Source of the DNA: Bathymodiolus thermophilus thioautotrophic gill symbiont
GTDB taxonomy: Bacteria; Pseudomonadota; Gammaproteobacteria; PS1; Pseudothioglobaceae
Length of the DNA: 64,000 nt
Reading direction: 5' to 3'
Assembly: GCF_003711265.1 (NCBI RefSeq)
Contig: NZ_CP024634.1
Location: 2,418,001-2,482,000, forward strand
Shown here one piece after another: positions 27,410 through 37,600 of this stretch (positions are counted from its first letter, which is position 1; every line of letters begins with the position of its first letter). Below the pieces are notes generated by a model that saw nothing but the letters and a program-made list of their open reading frames with translations, did not search any database and was not told the DNA's origin. Both the position numbers and the translations under genes were made by a program.

Positions 27410-27693
27410 TTTCTTATTCCCTTATAGACAAGATAATTAATAGATAGTCCACTAATTGCTAGATCAAAATCACGCATTAATTTAACAAAAGAATAATTAA
27501 GCGCTTGACAGATTTGATAAACTTCCACAAAATCGATAAGACGATCGCCATTTTCATATTTACTCACAAAAGATTGTGGTTTTTGCAACTTCATGGCTAA
27601 CTGAATTTGCGTTACTTTTTGCATCTTTCGGGCATCAATCAACAATCTTCTTAAAATTATTCGCTGTCCATCGTGTGGATTTCTTTTACTCAT
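27406..27693 (-). CDS. XRE-family helix-turn-helix regulator
   Basis: 95 residues. A helix-turn-helix of the Cro/C1 (XRE) type is clear at about 22-75: ARKMQKVTQIQLAMKLQKPQ, then SFVSKYENGDRLIDFVEVYQ, with the family glutamine, serine and tyrosine-glutamate-X-G turn. The short C-terminus has no effector domain. It lies directly upstream of the TolC-like gene with an ATGA overlap, so it probably controls that gene and itself through the two palindromes just before its start. Confidence 0.9.
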   Translation of the reverse strand: MSKRNPHDGQRIILRRLLIDARKMQKVTQIQLAMKLQKPQSFVSKYENGDRLIDFVEVYQICQALNYSFVKLMRDFDLAISGLSINYLVYKGIRK

Positions 27694-27701
27694 TTTCTTT
27701 A

Positions 27702-27740
27702 TTCTAACTTAGAATAAAAATTATCCCTTTATGGGATAAA
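27702..27740. promoter_or_regulatory. Two adjacent palindromes, candidate operators for the XRE regulator
   Basis: ATTCTAACTTAGAAT (near-perfect 15-bp palindrome, 27702-27716) and TTATCCCTTTATGGGATAA (7-bp arms, 27722-27740) lie 9 and 29 bases upstream of the regulator's ATG. Their position over the expected promoter suggests autoregulation. The two sequences differ, so only one may be the operator. Confidence 0.55.
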
Positions 27741-27780
27741 AATCTATTCTCTAACTATTTGATTTATGTTAAATCAGGGT

Positions 27781-27942
27781 GAGACCTTTGTATAAATATG
27801 GATGATTAGCAAAATTCAATTTTTGCCCAATTTGGTGATTTTCTTAAACCTTGTCCTAGCAGGGCTAAGGCTGGGTTTAAAAAATTACCAAGTGGGTGAA
27901 ACGAGGATTCTTGATGATTATTTATATTTATACAAAGGTCTC
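27781..27942. repeat. GAGACC MITE-like element, copy 4
   Basis: Starts GAGACCTTTGTATAAATATG and ends ATTTATACAAAGGTCTC: the two ends carry matching G-to-A/C-to-T changes (GTATAA and TTATAC), so base pairing is kept. A 5-base direct repeat AGGGT flanks it (27776-27780 and 27943-27947). It lies between the XRE operon and galU. Confidence 0.92.
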
Positions 27943-27954
27943 AGGGTATAACTT

Positions 27955-28794
27955 TTATGACGAAAAAAATTTTGATGCAAAAAAAGTGTTTGCCTCCACA
28001 AAACCTTTAACACTACCACAATCAAAGCGTGTGCCTTGGAATTGATAAGCAATGACTTTACCTTGTTTGGCAAGTGTTAGTAGTGCGTCGGTGATTTGAA
28101 TTTCGCCATTTTTATCAGGTTGAGTGGTTTCTAATACGGCAAAAATCTCATGAGTGAGAATATAACGACCTACAATAGATAGGTTGGTTGGTGCTTCTGC
28201 TGGGGTGGGTTTTTCTACCATGTTATGCACACGATAGGCATTTTTTGAATCTGGTAATAATTCACCGTCAATTACACCATATTTGTCTACTGCATGCATT
28301 GGCACTGCTTCAATTGCCACGATACAACAATCGGGGTGTTGGGCGTGTAATTTGGTCATTTGTAGCAATACTGAATCGTCATCATTGGTGCATAAATCAT
28401 CGGGCAAAATTACTGCAAATGGTTCGTGGCCAATTAGCGCTTTTCCTGTGTAAATAGCATGTCCCAAGCCTTGCATTTGCTGTTGCTCAATATAGGTGAA
28501 ATTACATTGCTGGATAATGTGGTTCACTTCATCCAGCAAAGGCGCCTTAGGGGTGTCTTGGATGCTGGCTTCAATCTCTGGGTGTGGTTGAAAATGTGCC
28601 TTAATTGCTTGTTTGTGCTTACTTGTTACCATTGCCATTGTGTTGATGCCTGCACTCATTGCCTCTTCTACGCCATATTGTATCAGTGGCTTGGTAAGAA
28701 TGGGCAACATTTCCTTAGGAATAGCCTTAGTAGCAGGCAAAAATCGTGTGCCGTAACCTGCAACTGGGAAAAGACATTTATTGATAACAGGCAT
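27955..28794 (-). CDS. galU: UTP--glucose-1-phosphate uridylyltransferase
   Basis: 279 residues with the nucleotidyltransferase signature FPVAGYGTRFLPATKAIPKE and downstream YGVEEAMSAGI, FAVILPDDL and NMVEKPTPAEAP. GalU makes UDP-glucose for surface polysaccharides. It is slightly shorter at the C-terminus than E. coli GalU. Repeats flank both ends, and pgi lies upstream on the same strand. Confidence 0.96.
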   Translation of the reverse strand: MPVINKCLFPVAGYGTRFLPATKAIPKEMLPILTKPLIQYGVEEAMSAGINTMAMVTSKHKQAIKAHFQPHPEIEASIQDTPKAPLLDEVNHIIQQCNFTYIEQQQMQGLGHAIYTGKALIGHEPFAVILPDDLCTNDDDSVLLQMTKLHAQHPDCCIVAIEAVPMHAVDKYGVIDGELLPDSKNAYRVHNMVEKPTPAEAPTNLSIVGRYILTHEIFAVLETTQPDKNGEIQITDALLTLAKQGKVIAYQFQGTRFDCGSVKGFVEANTFFASKFFSS

Positions 28795-28808
28795 TATTTA
28801 ATCCTTTA

Positions 28809-28984
28809 GAAGCCTTTGTATAAATAGACGATTAGCAAAATTCAATTTGTTTCCACTTGTCGATTTCTCCAAGCCCTGCCCTAGCAAGGCTATCTTCCTA
28901 GAGGACTGTTGGGTGTTGCTGGAAAAATTGCTAAGTGGGTAAAAAGTGGATTTTTGATGATTATTCATATTATGTAAAGGTCTC
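28809..28984. repeat. GAGACC MITE-like element, copy 5 (longer form) overlapping the pgi 3' end
   Basis: Left GAAGCCTTTGTATAAATAGA, right CATATTATGTAAAGGTCTC, about 176 bp. It carries the extra CTTCCTAGAGGACTGTTGGG block also seen in the relics at 3958 and 30217. A 5-base repeat CTTTA flanks it (28804-28808 and 28985-28989). Its right end encodes the last four residues and stop of pgi on the minus strand. Confidence 0.9.
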
Positions 28985-30175
28985 CTTTAGGCTTTCTTTG
29001 AGAATAATTTTACCTTTTTCTACACCGGGTTGATTGTAGGTATTAATTTGCAAAAATTGCCCGATAGTAGAAACCAATAATTGATAACTAAACATCAATT
29101 TAGCAATATTATACTCATCCACCGTAGAGACTGTAATCACATCGCAAGGGATGTCTTCTTGGTCTTTAACAGATTGAATAGTGGCGTCGGCTTGCTTATT
29201 TAAAAGGTCGTTAAAACTTAATCCTTCGGCATATTCCAAACCTAGATTTTCACTAGATTTTGGAATAATAGTGTCGTCTTTCAAGTCGGCAATTTTAATA
29301 AAAGTAACAGTTTTATCACGCACACCATCAATAATAAGTTGCAAAAAACTGTGCTGGTCAATGGGGCCGATTAAAGCAATTGGCGTTAGCGCTTGTCGGG
29401 TTTTGTTGATATTAAGTTTACCCAAACTCTCTGCCCAAAGTTGCACATACCATTTATTAAAGCCTTCAAGTGCTGAGGAATAAGAGAAAATCGCATTAAT
29501 ATTAAAACGCCCTTTGTTTTCCACCAAAAATCGTGCTTTGCTAATAATCGGCTGATAATAATCCTGTTGTATAAAAAAACTATCCGACACACGCCTAGCA
29601 CCATTCAACAAATTGTCAATATCCACACCTACCATCGCAAGTGGCACTAAACCGACTACGCTAAAGACTGAAAAACGCCCACCAATATTTGCAGATAATT
29701 CAAAGGTAGTAATATGATTATCCTGAGCAAACTTGCTTAATCCAGTTTTTGCCTCAGAAATGATGGTGCAATTATCGCTATTAATCTCAATCAAAGCCCT
29801 TAAATACTTAAACAAACTAATGGTTTCGATAGTGTCGCCTGATTTTGAAATTACCACAAAATGTGCATTCTTAATATCAAGTTTGGCTAAACAATGATTG
29901 ATTTTAAGCGGGTCAACCGTCTCTAAAAAAACCAAATCTTTTTGATAATGATTTGCTGGTAACAAAAATTCATAAATTGCCTTAGCGCCCAAACTCGACC
30001 CGCCAATGCCCAGAACAACAATATGCTGCTGGGTAACTGTCTCAACATACGCCTTAATTTTACTGGTATCTTGATAAGGCAAATCATAATAGCCAACGGT
30101 TGCGCGTTCGTCTTTAATACGCTTAAAAATATTGTCATTAGAGCGGATTTGATAAAAATTTTTGTTATATTCCAT
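28970..30175 (-). CDS. pgi: Glucose-6-phosphate isomerase, short form
   Basis: 401 residues, well below the roughly 550 of E. coli Pgi but like the short forms of several other bacteria. SIS-type motifs are present: VVLGIGGSSLGAKAIYEFLL, VVISKSGDTIETISLFKYL, GGRFSVFSVVGLVPLAM and the late QPGVEKGK region with the catalytic lysine. The gene interconverts glucose-6- and fructose-6-phosphate, linking galU and glmS. The last residues ETFT and the TAA stop come from the terminal repeat of MITE copy 5, so a few native C-terminal residues may have been lost. Confidence 0.93.
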   Translation of the reverse strand: MEYNKNFYQIRSNDNIFKRIKDERATVGYYDLPYQDTSKIKAYVETVTQQHIVVLGIGGSSLGAKAIYEFLLPANHYQKDLVFLETVDPLKINHCLAKLDIKNAHFVVISKSGDTIETISLFKYLRALIEINSDNCTIISEAKTGLSKFAQDNHITTFELSANIGGRFSVFSVVGLVPLAMVGVDIDNLLNGARRVSDSFFIQQDYYQPIISKARFLVENKGRFNINAIFSYSSALEGFNKWYVQLWAESLGKLNINKTRQALTPIALIGPIDQHSFLQLIIDGVRDKTVTFIKIADLKDDTIIPKSSENLGLEYAEGLSFNDLLNKQADATIQSVKDQEDIPCDVITVSTVDEYNIAKLMFSYQLLVSTIGQFLQINTYNQPGVEKGKIILKESLKETFT

Positions 30176-30216
30176 TGACGCATTATATATCCGTCACCAA
30201 TAAATATATGATTTTT

Positions 30217-30408
30217 TAACTCTGCATAAATATAGATGAGGTTGGTAAAGTTCAATTTATACCTACTTAGTAGTTTATTTAAACCTTGCCCTATAGAGAG
30301 TAAAGCTGGATTTACCCCTCCTAGAAGGCTGCTTAGTGTCACTGGAAAAATTGCCAAATGTAAAAATAGATTTTTTTTTGACAAAATTCATACTTGTGCA
30401 AAGATTTT
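30217..30408. repeat. Old relic of the longer GAGACC repeat
   Basis: The left end reads CTCTGCATAAATATAGATGA, the right end TTGTGCAAAGATTTT. Between them are TTTAAACCTTGCCCTA and the extra CTCCTAGAAGGCTGCTTAGT block. Many substitutions and small insertions show it is older than most copies. Confidence 0.65.
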
Positions 30409-30487
30409 ATGTGTTAGAATATTCGAAAGATTTAATCTAACCTTTAGATCTTGAACACCTTAATACCATTAATATAGATACATAGAC

Positions 30488-30505
30488 CCACCTTCTTCAA
30501 GGTGG
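30488..30505 (+). promoter_or_regulatory. Leader hairpin and conserved motif upstream of the EGF-like gene
   Basis: A perfect 7-bp hairpin CCACCTT-cttc-AAGGTGG lies about 90 bases before the start at 30593 and is followed by CTATAATTGGACAGAGATTT (near 30524-30543). The paralogue at 40420 has a different 7-bp hairpin (40317-40338) followed by ATATAATTGAACAGAGATTA. The shared ATAATTG(G/A)ACAGAGATT block is the best candidate for a common promoter or regulator site. Confidence 0.5.
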
Positions 30506-30592
30506 AGCGCATTAAAATCAGTCCCTATAATTGGACAGAGATTTAGATTGTTGTAACACGAATTTACATAATTTTTGTAATGAAGGAAAACA

Positions 30593-31554
30593 ATGGGAGC
30601 TACAAAGTCAAGTATTTTAAGTTTGTTATTTTTCGGCAGTTTTACTGTGTTAGCCACTACTGAATGTGTGGATACATCAGGGGGGATTATTCTAAATTCT
30701 TCCGAGGATGAGAGCGGGGCATCATGCAAATGCACACTCGGATATAGCGGAACTCTTAACAAAGAAAGCGAAAGTAAATTTTCAGGTACATGCACCCTTA
30801 TCCCAGATTCCAAAGGCGTATCGTCGTCCTCTTGGGTTATTCCTGGTGTCATACTGGGGGTTACAGGACCGCTATTGTTACCACTGTTGCCATTGGTGGT
30901 GGCTACTACATCTATAGAGGTAGCATGGCAGCGATAACGGAAGCGGCGGGAATGGCAAGGAACATAACTCGTGAAGAATTCATACATTACCTACATACCA
31001 ATGATGAGATTGACTCTCAGGCTTCAGAGGAGGATATCGATTCTATATTTGACAAAATGGGCACTATAACTCGTGAAGAATTCATGGAGGAGTTACGCAC
31101 TGATGGTATGGATTCTGTATTTAACGAAGTGCGCTCTGATTTTGATTCTGCTAATTCCACAGGGGAAGACTTTGAACTAAATATGACAGCGGAAGGGTAT
31201 GCAACAGACGCCCCTATGAACGAACTTTTAATTAAAGACGATTTAGTTACTGAGTCGCCTGCAGGTGATCCAGACTCTTCATGGTTAAACTCTCAAACTG
31301 AAGGTAATTCAGGCGAAGAAATAAATTTAGAGGAACTTGGTGAGCAAGTGAAAAGTGTTAGAGAGAATGTTATGGAAGAAGCGAATTTAGAGGAAGCGAG
31401 TGGCGGAGGGGAAGAGATGGAAATGGGCGTATATTTTGAAGAGCAATTGGTCTCTGATCTTAGTATTCCTGGTATTACTAACACAAGTACCTTTATCGAG
31501 GATCCTGAACTCGAGGGCTTAGAGAGGTGGGAAGGAGAAGAATGCATCATATAA
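30593..31554 (+). pseudogene. EGF-like / EF-hand-like secreted membrane protein, split by a frameshift in a G run
   Basis: The first frame (30593-30937) gives a signal peptide, an EGF-like stretch with SCKCTLGYSGTLNKE, and the start of a membrane segment. After five G at 30856-30860 the homology with the intact paralogue (40420-41316) moves to the -1 frame, which stays open to 31554. One added G would restore a protein of about 320 residues, with a membrane segment (IVTTVAIGGGYYIY) and an acidic tail. The tail has NITREEFIHYL and TITREEFMEELRTDG, resembling EF-hand helices. It could be a pseudogene, a phase-variable gene or a sequencing error; the sequence alone cannot decide. Confidence 0.7.
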
Positions 31555-31576
31555 ACAAAAAAATAACACGGATTTA

Positions 31577-31605
31577 ATTAGGCCATTATGTTTAAAAAGC
31601 CTAAT
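31577..31605 (+). terminator. Possible terminator after the EGF-like gene
   Basis: ATTAGGC / GCCTAAT stem of 7 bp with a 15-base loop, followed by CTTTTG, 23 bases after the stop at 31554. The long loop and short T-run make this a weak call. Confidence 0.45.
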
Positions 31606-31675
31606 CTTTTGAAAATTACAATGTAATTCTAATTTTTTAACAAAGATAGTTTTGCTATCTATACAGAGATTAATT

Positions 31676-34600
31676 ATGCAAACAGTTAAGACACTAATTA
31701 TTGGTTTATTTATTTATGGATTGTCAGGTATTGGTATATCGGCATTCTCTTTTGACAACATAACACCTCAACCTAAAGCATCTGCACCAGCAACTTTAGA
31801 CAACAACCCCGATACCAGCGCACTTTCTAAAATTGCGTCCAAGGCATTTGTGTCAAGTATGTTTAAAAACCGTGATATATATGTAGAATTCCTTAAACAT
31901 TTACATACATCGTTATCGCTTAAAGACAACTTCAAGGATCTTAACGATTTTTTAAGCGCAAGGTGTCGTAATGAATGCGATGTAAAGTCAATTTCTGCCG
32001 TACTTGAAAAATTAAGAGCTGCAAATTTGTTTTTTTGGATTGGAAAATACCGCACCAATTTGACATTTAATAATAGAGGTCAAACATTCACAGTTTTTAT
32101 AACGAATGGCTCTGAGGTCGAAAACGATGGTAAAGTTGTGGATGGCTCTGTATTTATAAACAATATACCCATTTATAGTGCCACATTTAAAAATAGGCAA
32201 TTAACTTGGGACTACGACACCAACTTGATATTGTCTAACAAATCCAAAGGTAATCTCACTTTTTCCGATGTTCTTACTAAAGATTCATATGAAGGTCGTA
32301 GTTTTTTAGGTACATTGATGGTTAACAGTAAGATTACAGGAAAGGAGGAAACACATAAATTTATAGGTTTTTCTCGTGTTCAGATGCCAACTAAATTATC
32401 AGCAAAAAGAAAAGATAGTTTAAAAGGTAAGTCAGGAAGTAAATCGGGGAGTGGATCGGGGAGTGATTCAGGAAGTGATTCAGGAAGTGATTCAGAAAAT
32501 GGATCAGAAAGTGGCTCAGGAAATAATTCGGAAAATAATTCAGCTATCAACCACTATCAAACAAAAGCAATGAAGGTTAGTACAATTGATTATAAAACCC
32601 AAATTTTCGGCTCACAAGTATGGACTGTTGAAAATATGCATCATTTCCCAACCGAACTTATGACTGGTGTTTTTACTGGGGACAACGATGATATTAAATA
32701 TTATGAATGGGCCTCTGCCATGAATACAGAAGTCACAGAAGCCTCACAAGGCATCTGTGCAAAAGGTTGGCACATTCCAACAGATGCAGATTGGAAAGAG
32801 TTAGAAAATTACTTTCAAATGAGTAAAGTCCATCAAAATAAAAACAATGCTTATCGTGGCAAAGATCAGGCCAGCATGCTCCATCAAGGTCGTTTTAATG
32901 CTGAATTATTAGGATTTTTCAAACACAATAGTTTACAAGAAAAAGGTAAAGAAGTTTACTTCGCCAGCTCTAGCAAATCCATAAAAGGGCATTTTACTGG
33001 CCGTAAAATCTCAACTGTGCCTACCTCTAATGCGCGCTTTGTATTGATTAAGCAAGTTACTCTTGGAAAAATGGCAATAGGCGAAGTAGAAGTGATGTAT
33101 CGGGGTAAAAACATTGCGTTGTATAAAAAAACAACCTCTCAAGAGGCGAGTATGAATTCCAAGTCTTTTGTTTGGGCAAAAGGAAATGCCATCATTGATG
33201 GCAAAACAAGCACTGGCTTATTAAGTGCGGATAATTCAAATAACAAATGGATAGTCATTGATTTGGGTTCAGAATATAAAATTGACAGCATTAAAATTAA
33301 AGATTTAATTCATGATTCTAAGCGTATTTCAGCCAAAGAATTGGCTATTTTTACCTCTAAAAAAGCAATAAATTTTCGAAAAACATTACAAGAACTTAGA
33401 GATGACCCTGAGGTTGAGAATGTTGGAATTAGCATCATGAGGCCTTCAACCGATCCTGATCATAATTTTATCATTAGCGCCATAACACTAGATTTATGGC
33501 GTGGCGACATAGACAACACTATTGGCTCTAGTGTGCGCTGTATTCAAAACGACACTATTCCAAATTTGGCTGCCACCAGTATTGAAAACAATATCCAGAT
33601 TGGCAAACCAATAGAACCCCCTATCAGGATTTCGAATTTTACATCGGGAGGGGTTGACAGTTGGTCAATCAGTCCAGCACTTGATAATGGCTTGGTGTTT
33701 GGCACTAAAACAGGTGTAATCTCAGGCACTCCTAACAAACTTCAAAGCAGAACAAAATATAAGATTACTGCTACCAATGGCGAAGGCACAAGTACTATTG
33801 TTGTGTATATTACGATTTTACCAATATTGATTAATAAGATTGAAATATCAGGTAAGGATGTTTTGAAAATTGGCGAAACCACTCAACTTAGCGCCATTAT
33901 TAGCCCTAGCAACGCAAACAACCAAACCCTTTCATGGTTCACAGATAAAGTAGCAAGTATTGATAAAACGGGTAAAGTTACTGGACTTGAAGAAGGAATT
34001 GCCAGCATCAGAGCGGTTTCCAGTAGCGGTCTTGTCGTTGGCAGATTTGAAATATTGGTTGTTGATTCGCAAACCGTTGTTGTGGATAAAAAATCTTATA
34101 AAATTGTTTTATCCCAAGCAACAGGGAAAGCTTGGCTGGATAGAAACTTAGGCGCATCTCGCGCTTGTAAAACTGTATCTGATGTTGCTTGCTATGGCGA
34201 TCTATATCAATGGGGTAGAGGCAATGATGGGCATCAATCCAGAGGAAATGTAAAAAAAACCACAGTTTTGGCAAGTAGCATCACCCCTGACAATGGCAGT
34301 TTTATAACCAGTAACACACCCTACGCTGGTGCTGATTTTCACAACCACACAAGCGCCAATGTCCTCATTGGCTCAGATTGGACAGCAGATGGTGTTGACC
34401 AATCAGGTAGAAAAAGAGTAGCGGCTTGGCTCGGAACTGGCGTTAACAATATTTGCCCAATAGGATTTAGAGTGCCAACTGCTTATGAATTAAAGACTGA
34501 ATTTGGTTCAGTTTTTAGAAAATATAGGGATACGCCCAACATGAATACCCTATGGCGATTGCCATTAAGTGGCAATCGCAATGCTCAGGGCAAGTTAGAA

Positions 34601-37600
34601 AATCTTGGTAACAAAGGTTTTTACTGGGCTAAAAATTCTGTTAATCTAACTTCTAATCTATATACTTCCAATGGTCTTGAAGTTGATAGTTCTAACAATC
34701 TTTCTATCCTAAAAGAAAAGCGCATTCAAGGCTTTAGTGTGCGTTGTATAGAAAATATTACTGATGCGCCAATTATTATGCCTAGTGTTGAACAGTTAAG
34801 CGCGAGTATTGGCGAAAACATTACACCAATTACCTTTGCTAATTTTGGTGCTGATGCCTCCCAATGGCTCATCAATCCAATGCCTAATAATGGACTGTCT
34901 TTTGACAATCATACTGGCACAATTTCAGGCAATCCAAACAAAAAAACACCAGAAATTTACTACCATGTTACTGCCGTTAATGATTCTGGTACAGACACTG
35001 CAGTGGTTCGCATTACTGTGAATTCTGTTGCCGTACCTGTTACCAGTATTCAACTTAGTCATAACACCATACAAATAGATGGTAAGAATATTCTAAAAGT
35101 AGGGGAGACTATCCAACTTAGTGCTGGTATTACACCTGGTAACGCCACTATTCAGGATGTTTTGTGGACAGTAAAATCTAATCATGCAACCATTTCTGGA
35201 ACGCAAGGCGTAGCCACTCTTACAGGTGTTAGCATTGGTGTGGCAGAAGTTCATGCCACTTCTCTAGACGGAGAATATGTGGTTGCTAAACTCACTGTCC
35301 ATATTATTGACACAGTATTTAAGGGGAAAATTTACAACAAAGTTATTTCGCCAGCCACTGGACGAGTTTGGCTGGATAGAAATCTAGGTGCAAGTCAAGT
35401 TTGCGTTGATGACAAAGGTAGTGAATGTTATGGCGGTTTGTATCAATTTGGACGACCCATGGACGATCATCAGCGGCGCATAAATACAAATATTCAGCGT
35501 AAACAAGCACAAACTATTAAGCCGAATGAAGACACATTTTTCACAAACATAAATGAAGCTGAGGTTATAGACACCCCTCCTAAGAAAAAGTTAAAGGTGA
35601 GTACGATTTGGGGTGACATTGGAGATAAAATTGAAGATGTAACTATACGGCCAATTGGAGTAGCAGCTTCTGCAGTTGGTAAAATAGCTGATAAAATAAT
35701 TCATACGGGAACTGATGCAGCTAAAGTGGTAATTCATGCGGGAACTGATGCAGCTAAAGTGGCAATTCATGCGGGAGCTTCTGCGCTCGGTTCAATAGCC
35801 CATGCGGGAGCCTCTATGTTCGGTTCAATATTTGGCTCGAGTAAGAGCGATAAAGAGAAAAAGGAAGAAGAGAGAAAGGAAAAAGCGGAGAGGGAGAAAG
35901 AAAGAGTGGAGAAAGAGAAGGAAAGAGTGAGGGAAGAGAAGGAAAGAGTGGAGAGGGAAAAGGAGAGGGAAAGAGTAGAGAAGGAGAAGGCAAGGGAAAA
36001 AGCAAAGAAAGAAAAGGAAAAGGAGCGGCAGGCGATTCTAGCTCAATATGCAAATCCTCCACAAAAATACGATTGGACAGTGGCTGATAAAACAGGCAGT
36101 TCTCGCGTTCAATTTTGGTCTAACGATAGTGGTAACGGCATTTGCCCAGTTGGCTTTAGAGTGCCCAGCATAGGCGAACTAAATGCTGAAATGGATTACT
36201 TCCCAGAATCTGGCGGAGTCATGGCACTTAAAAGTTTCTTAAAATTACCAGCAGCAGGCAAACGCCAATTGTATGATGGCGTTATAAAGGGTGAAGGGAT
36301 TGAAGGATATTACTGGAGTAACACATCACTTGAATCTCATCACACGCAAAGTTTAGTTTTCTCCCCAGCCAGTATGAGGGTCTCTAATAATTTCAATGAA
36401 AATGCAAATTTAGGAAAATCTCCTGCCAGAATGCACACAGCCAATGCTAATGGTTATAGCATTCGTTGTATAAGTTCAAAAATTACAGGAGGAATGGAAA
36501 TAAAAGGCATTAAATACAAAACCGTTCGAATTGGCAAGCAAGTATGGACAGCTGAAAATATGCGTCATGTGAGTGGTAAAAATACTTTTTTCACAAACTT
36601 TGACAACGGCGTATATTCCTATAAGGACAAACTAAGTAATGATAAGGAATATGGGAAATACTACACTTGGTCTGCTGCCATGAAGGGTGCCACTAAAGAA
36701 GGCGCACAAGGCATTTGTGCACCAGGCTGGCACATTCCAACAGCTTACGATTGGAAGGTATTGCAAAGGTATCTAGGTATGGATACTGCTGACTTAAATA
36801 AGAATGGCGTCTGGATCGGCAATGACCAAGGTACACAACTCAAAGTAGGAGGTGCTAGTGGGTTTGAGGCAGTTATGACAGGTGTCACTGTGCTTCAGAA
36901 GATAAATAATATAGTACCCATAAATTCTAATCCTTACGATAATAATGGCATACTCAATGGTGGTATAGTGAGTGGCATAGGCATATCAAATTCTGGACCG
37001 TTTAATAATATTGGCTTCTACAACGACTCCATATTTTCTAATATTCCTCCACATGTTGTTACAACCAATATTAAACGAGACAGAACCTATTTTTGGTCCT
37101 CTTCTAGCCATTCTGGAGTGGCTTGGAGCATGGGGTTAGACCGATCAAAACCTACAGTCTATTATGGGAATACTGTTAAAAGTAATGCCCTCAGCGTGCG
37201 CTGTATTAAGAATAATAAAGTGCCAACATATAAAAAAGGAATGGAAATAGAAAGTATTAAATACAAAACCGTTCAAATTGGCAAGCAAGTATGGACAGCT
37301 GAAAATATGCGTCATGTGAGTGGTAAAAATACTTTTTCCACAAACTTTGACAACGGCATATATTCCTATAAGGACAAACTAAGTAATGATAAAGAATATG
37401 GGAAATACTACACTTGGTCTGCTGCCATGAAGGGTGCCACTAAAGAAGGCGCACAAGGCATTTGTGCACCAGGCTGGCATATTCCAACAGCTTACGATTG
37501 GAAGGTATTGCAAAGGTATCTAGGTATGGATACTGCTGACTTAAATAAGAATGGCGTCTGGATCGGCAATGACCAAGGTACACAACTCAAAGTAGGAGGT

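Noticed and set aside
30593-30937. The first half of the frameshifted gene as a separate short secreted protein
   Set aside because: Its C-terminus after the G run is unlike the paralogue, and the paralogue's continuation is found in the next frame, so a broken single gene is simpler. A programmed frameshift is not excluded, but no slippery heptamer is evident.
35814-36062. An 82-codon minus-strand frame rich in Phe, Pro, Ser and Leu
   Set aside because: It is the mirror of the Lys/Glu/Arg repeat in the giant gene and arises from base composition alone.
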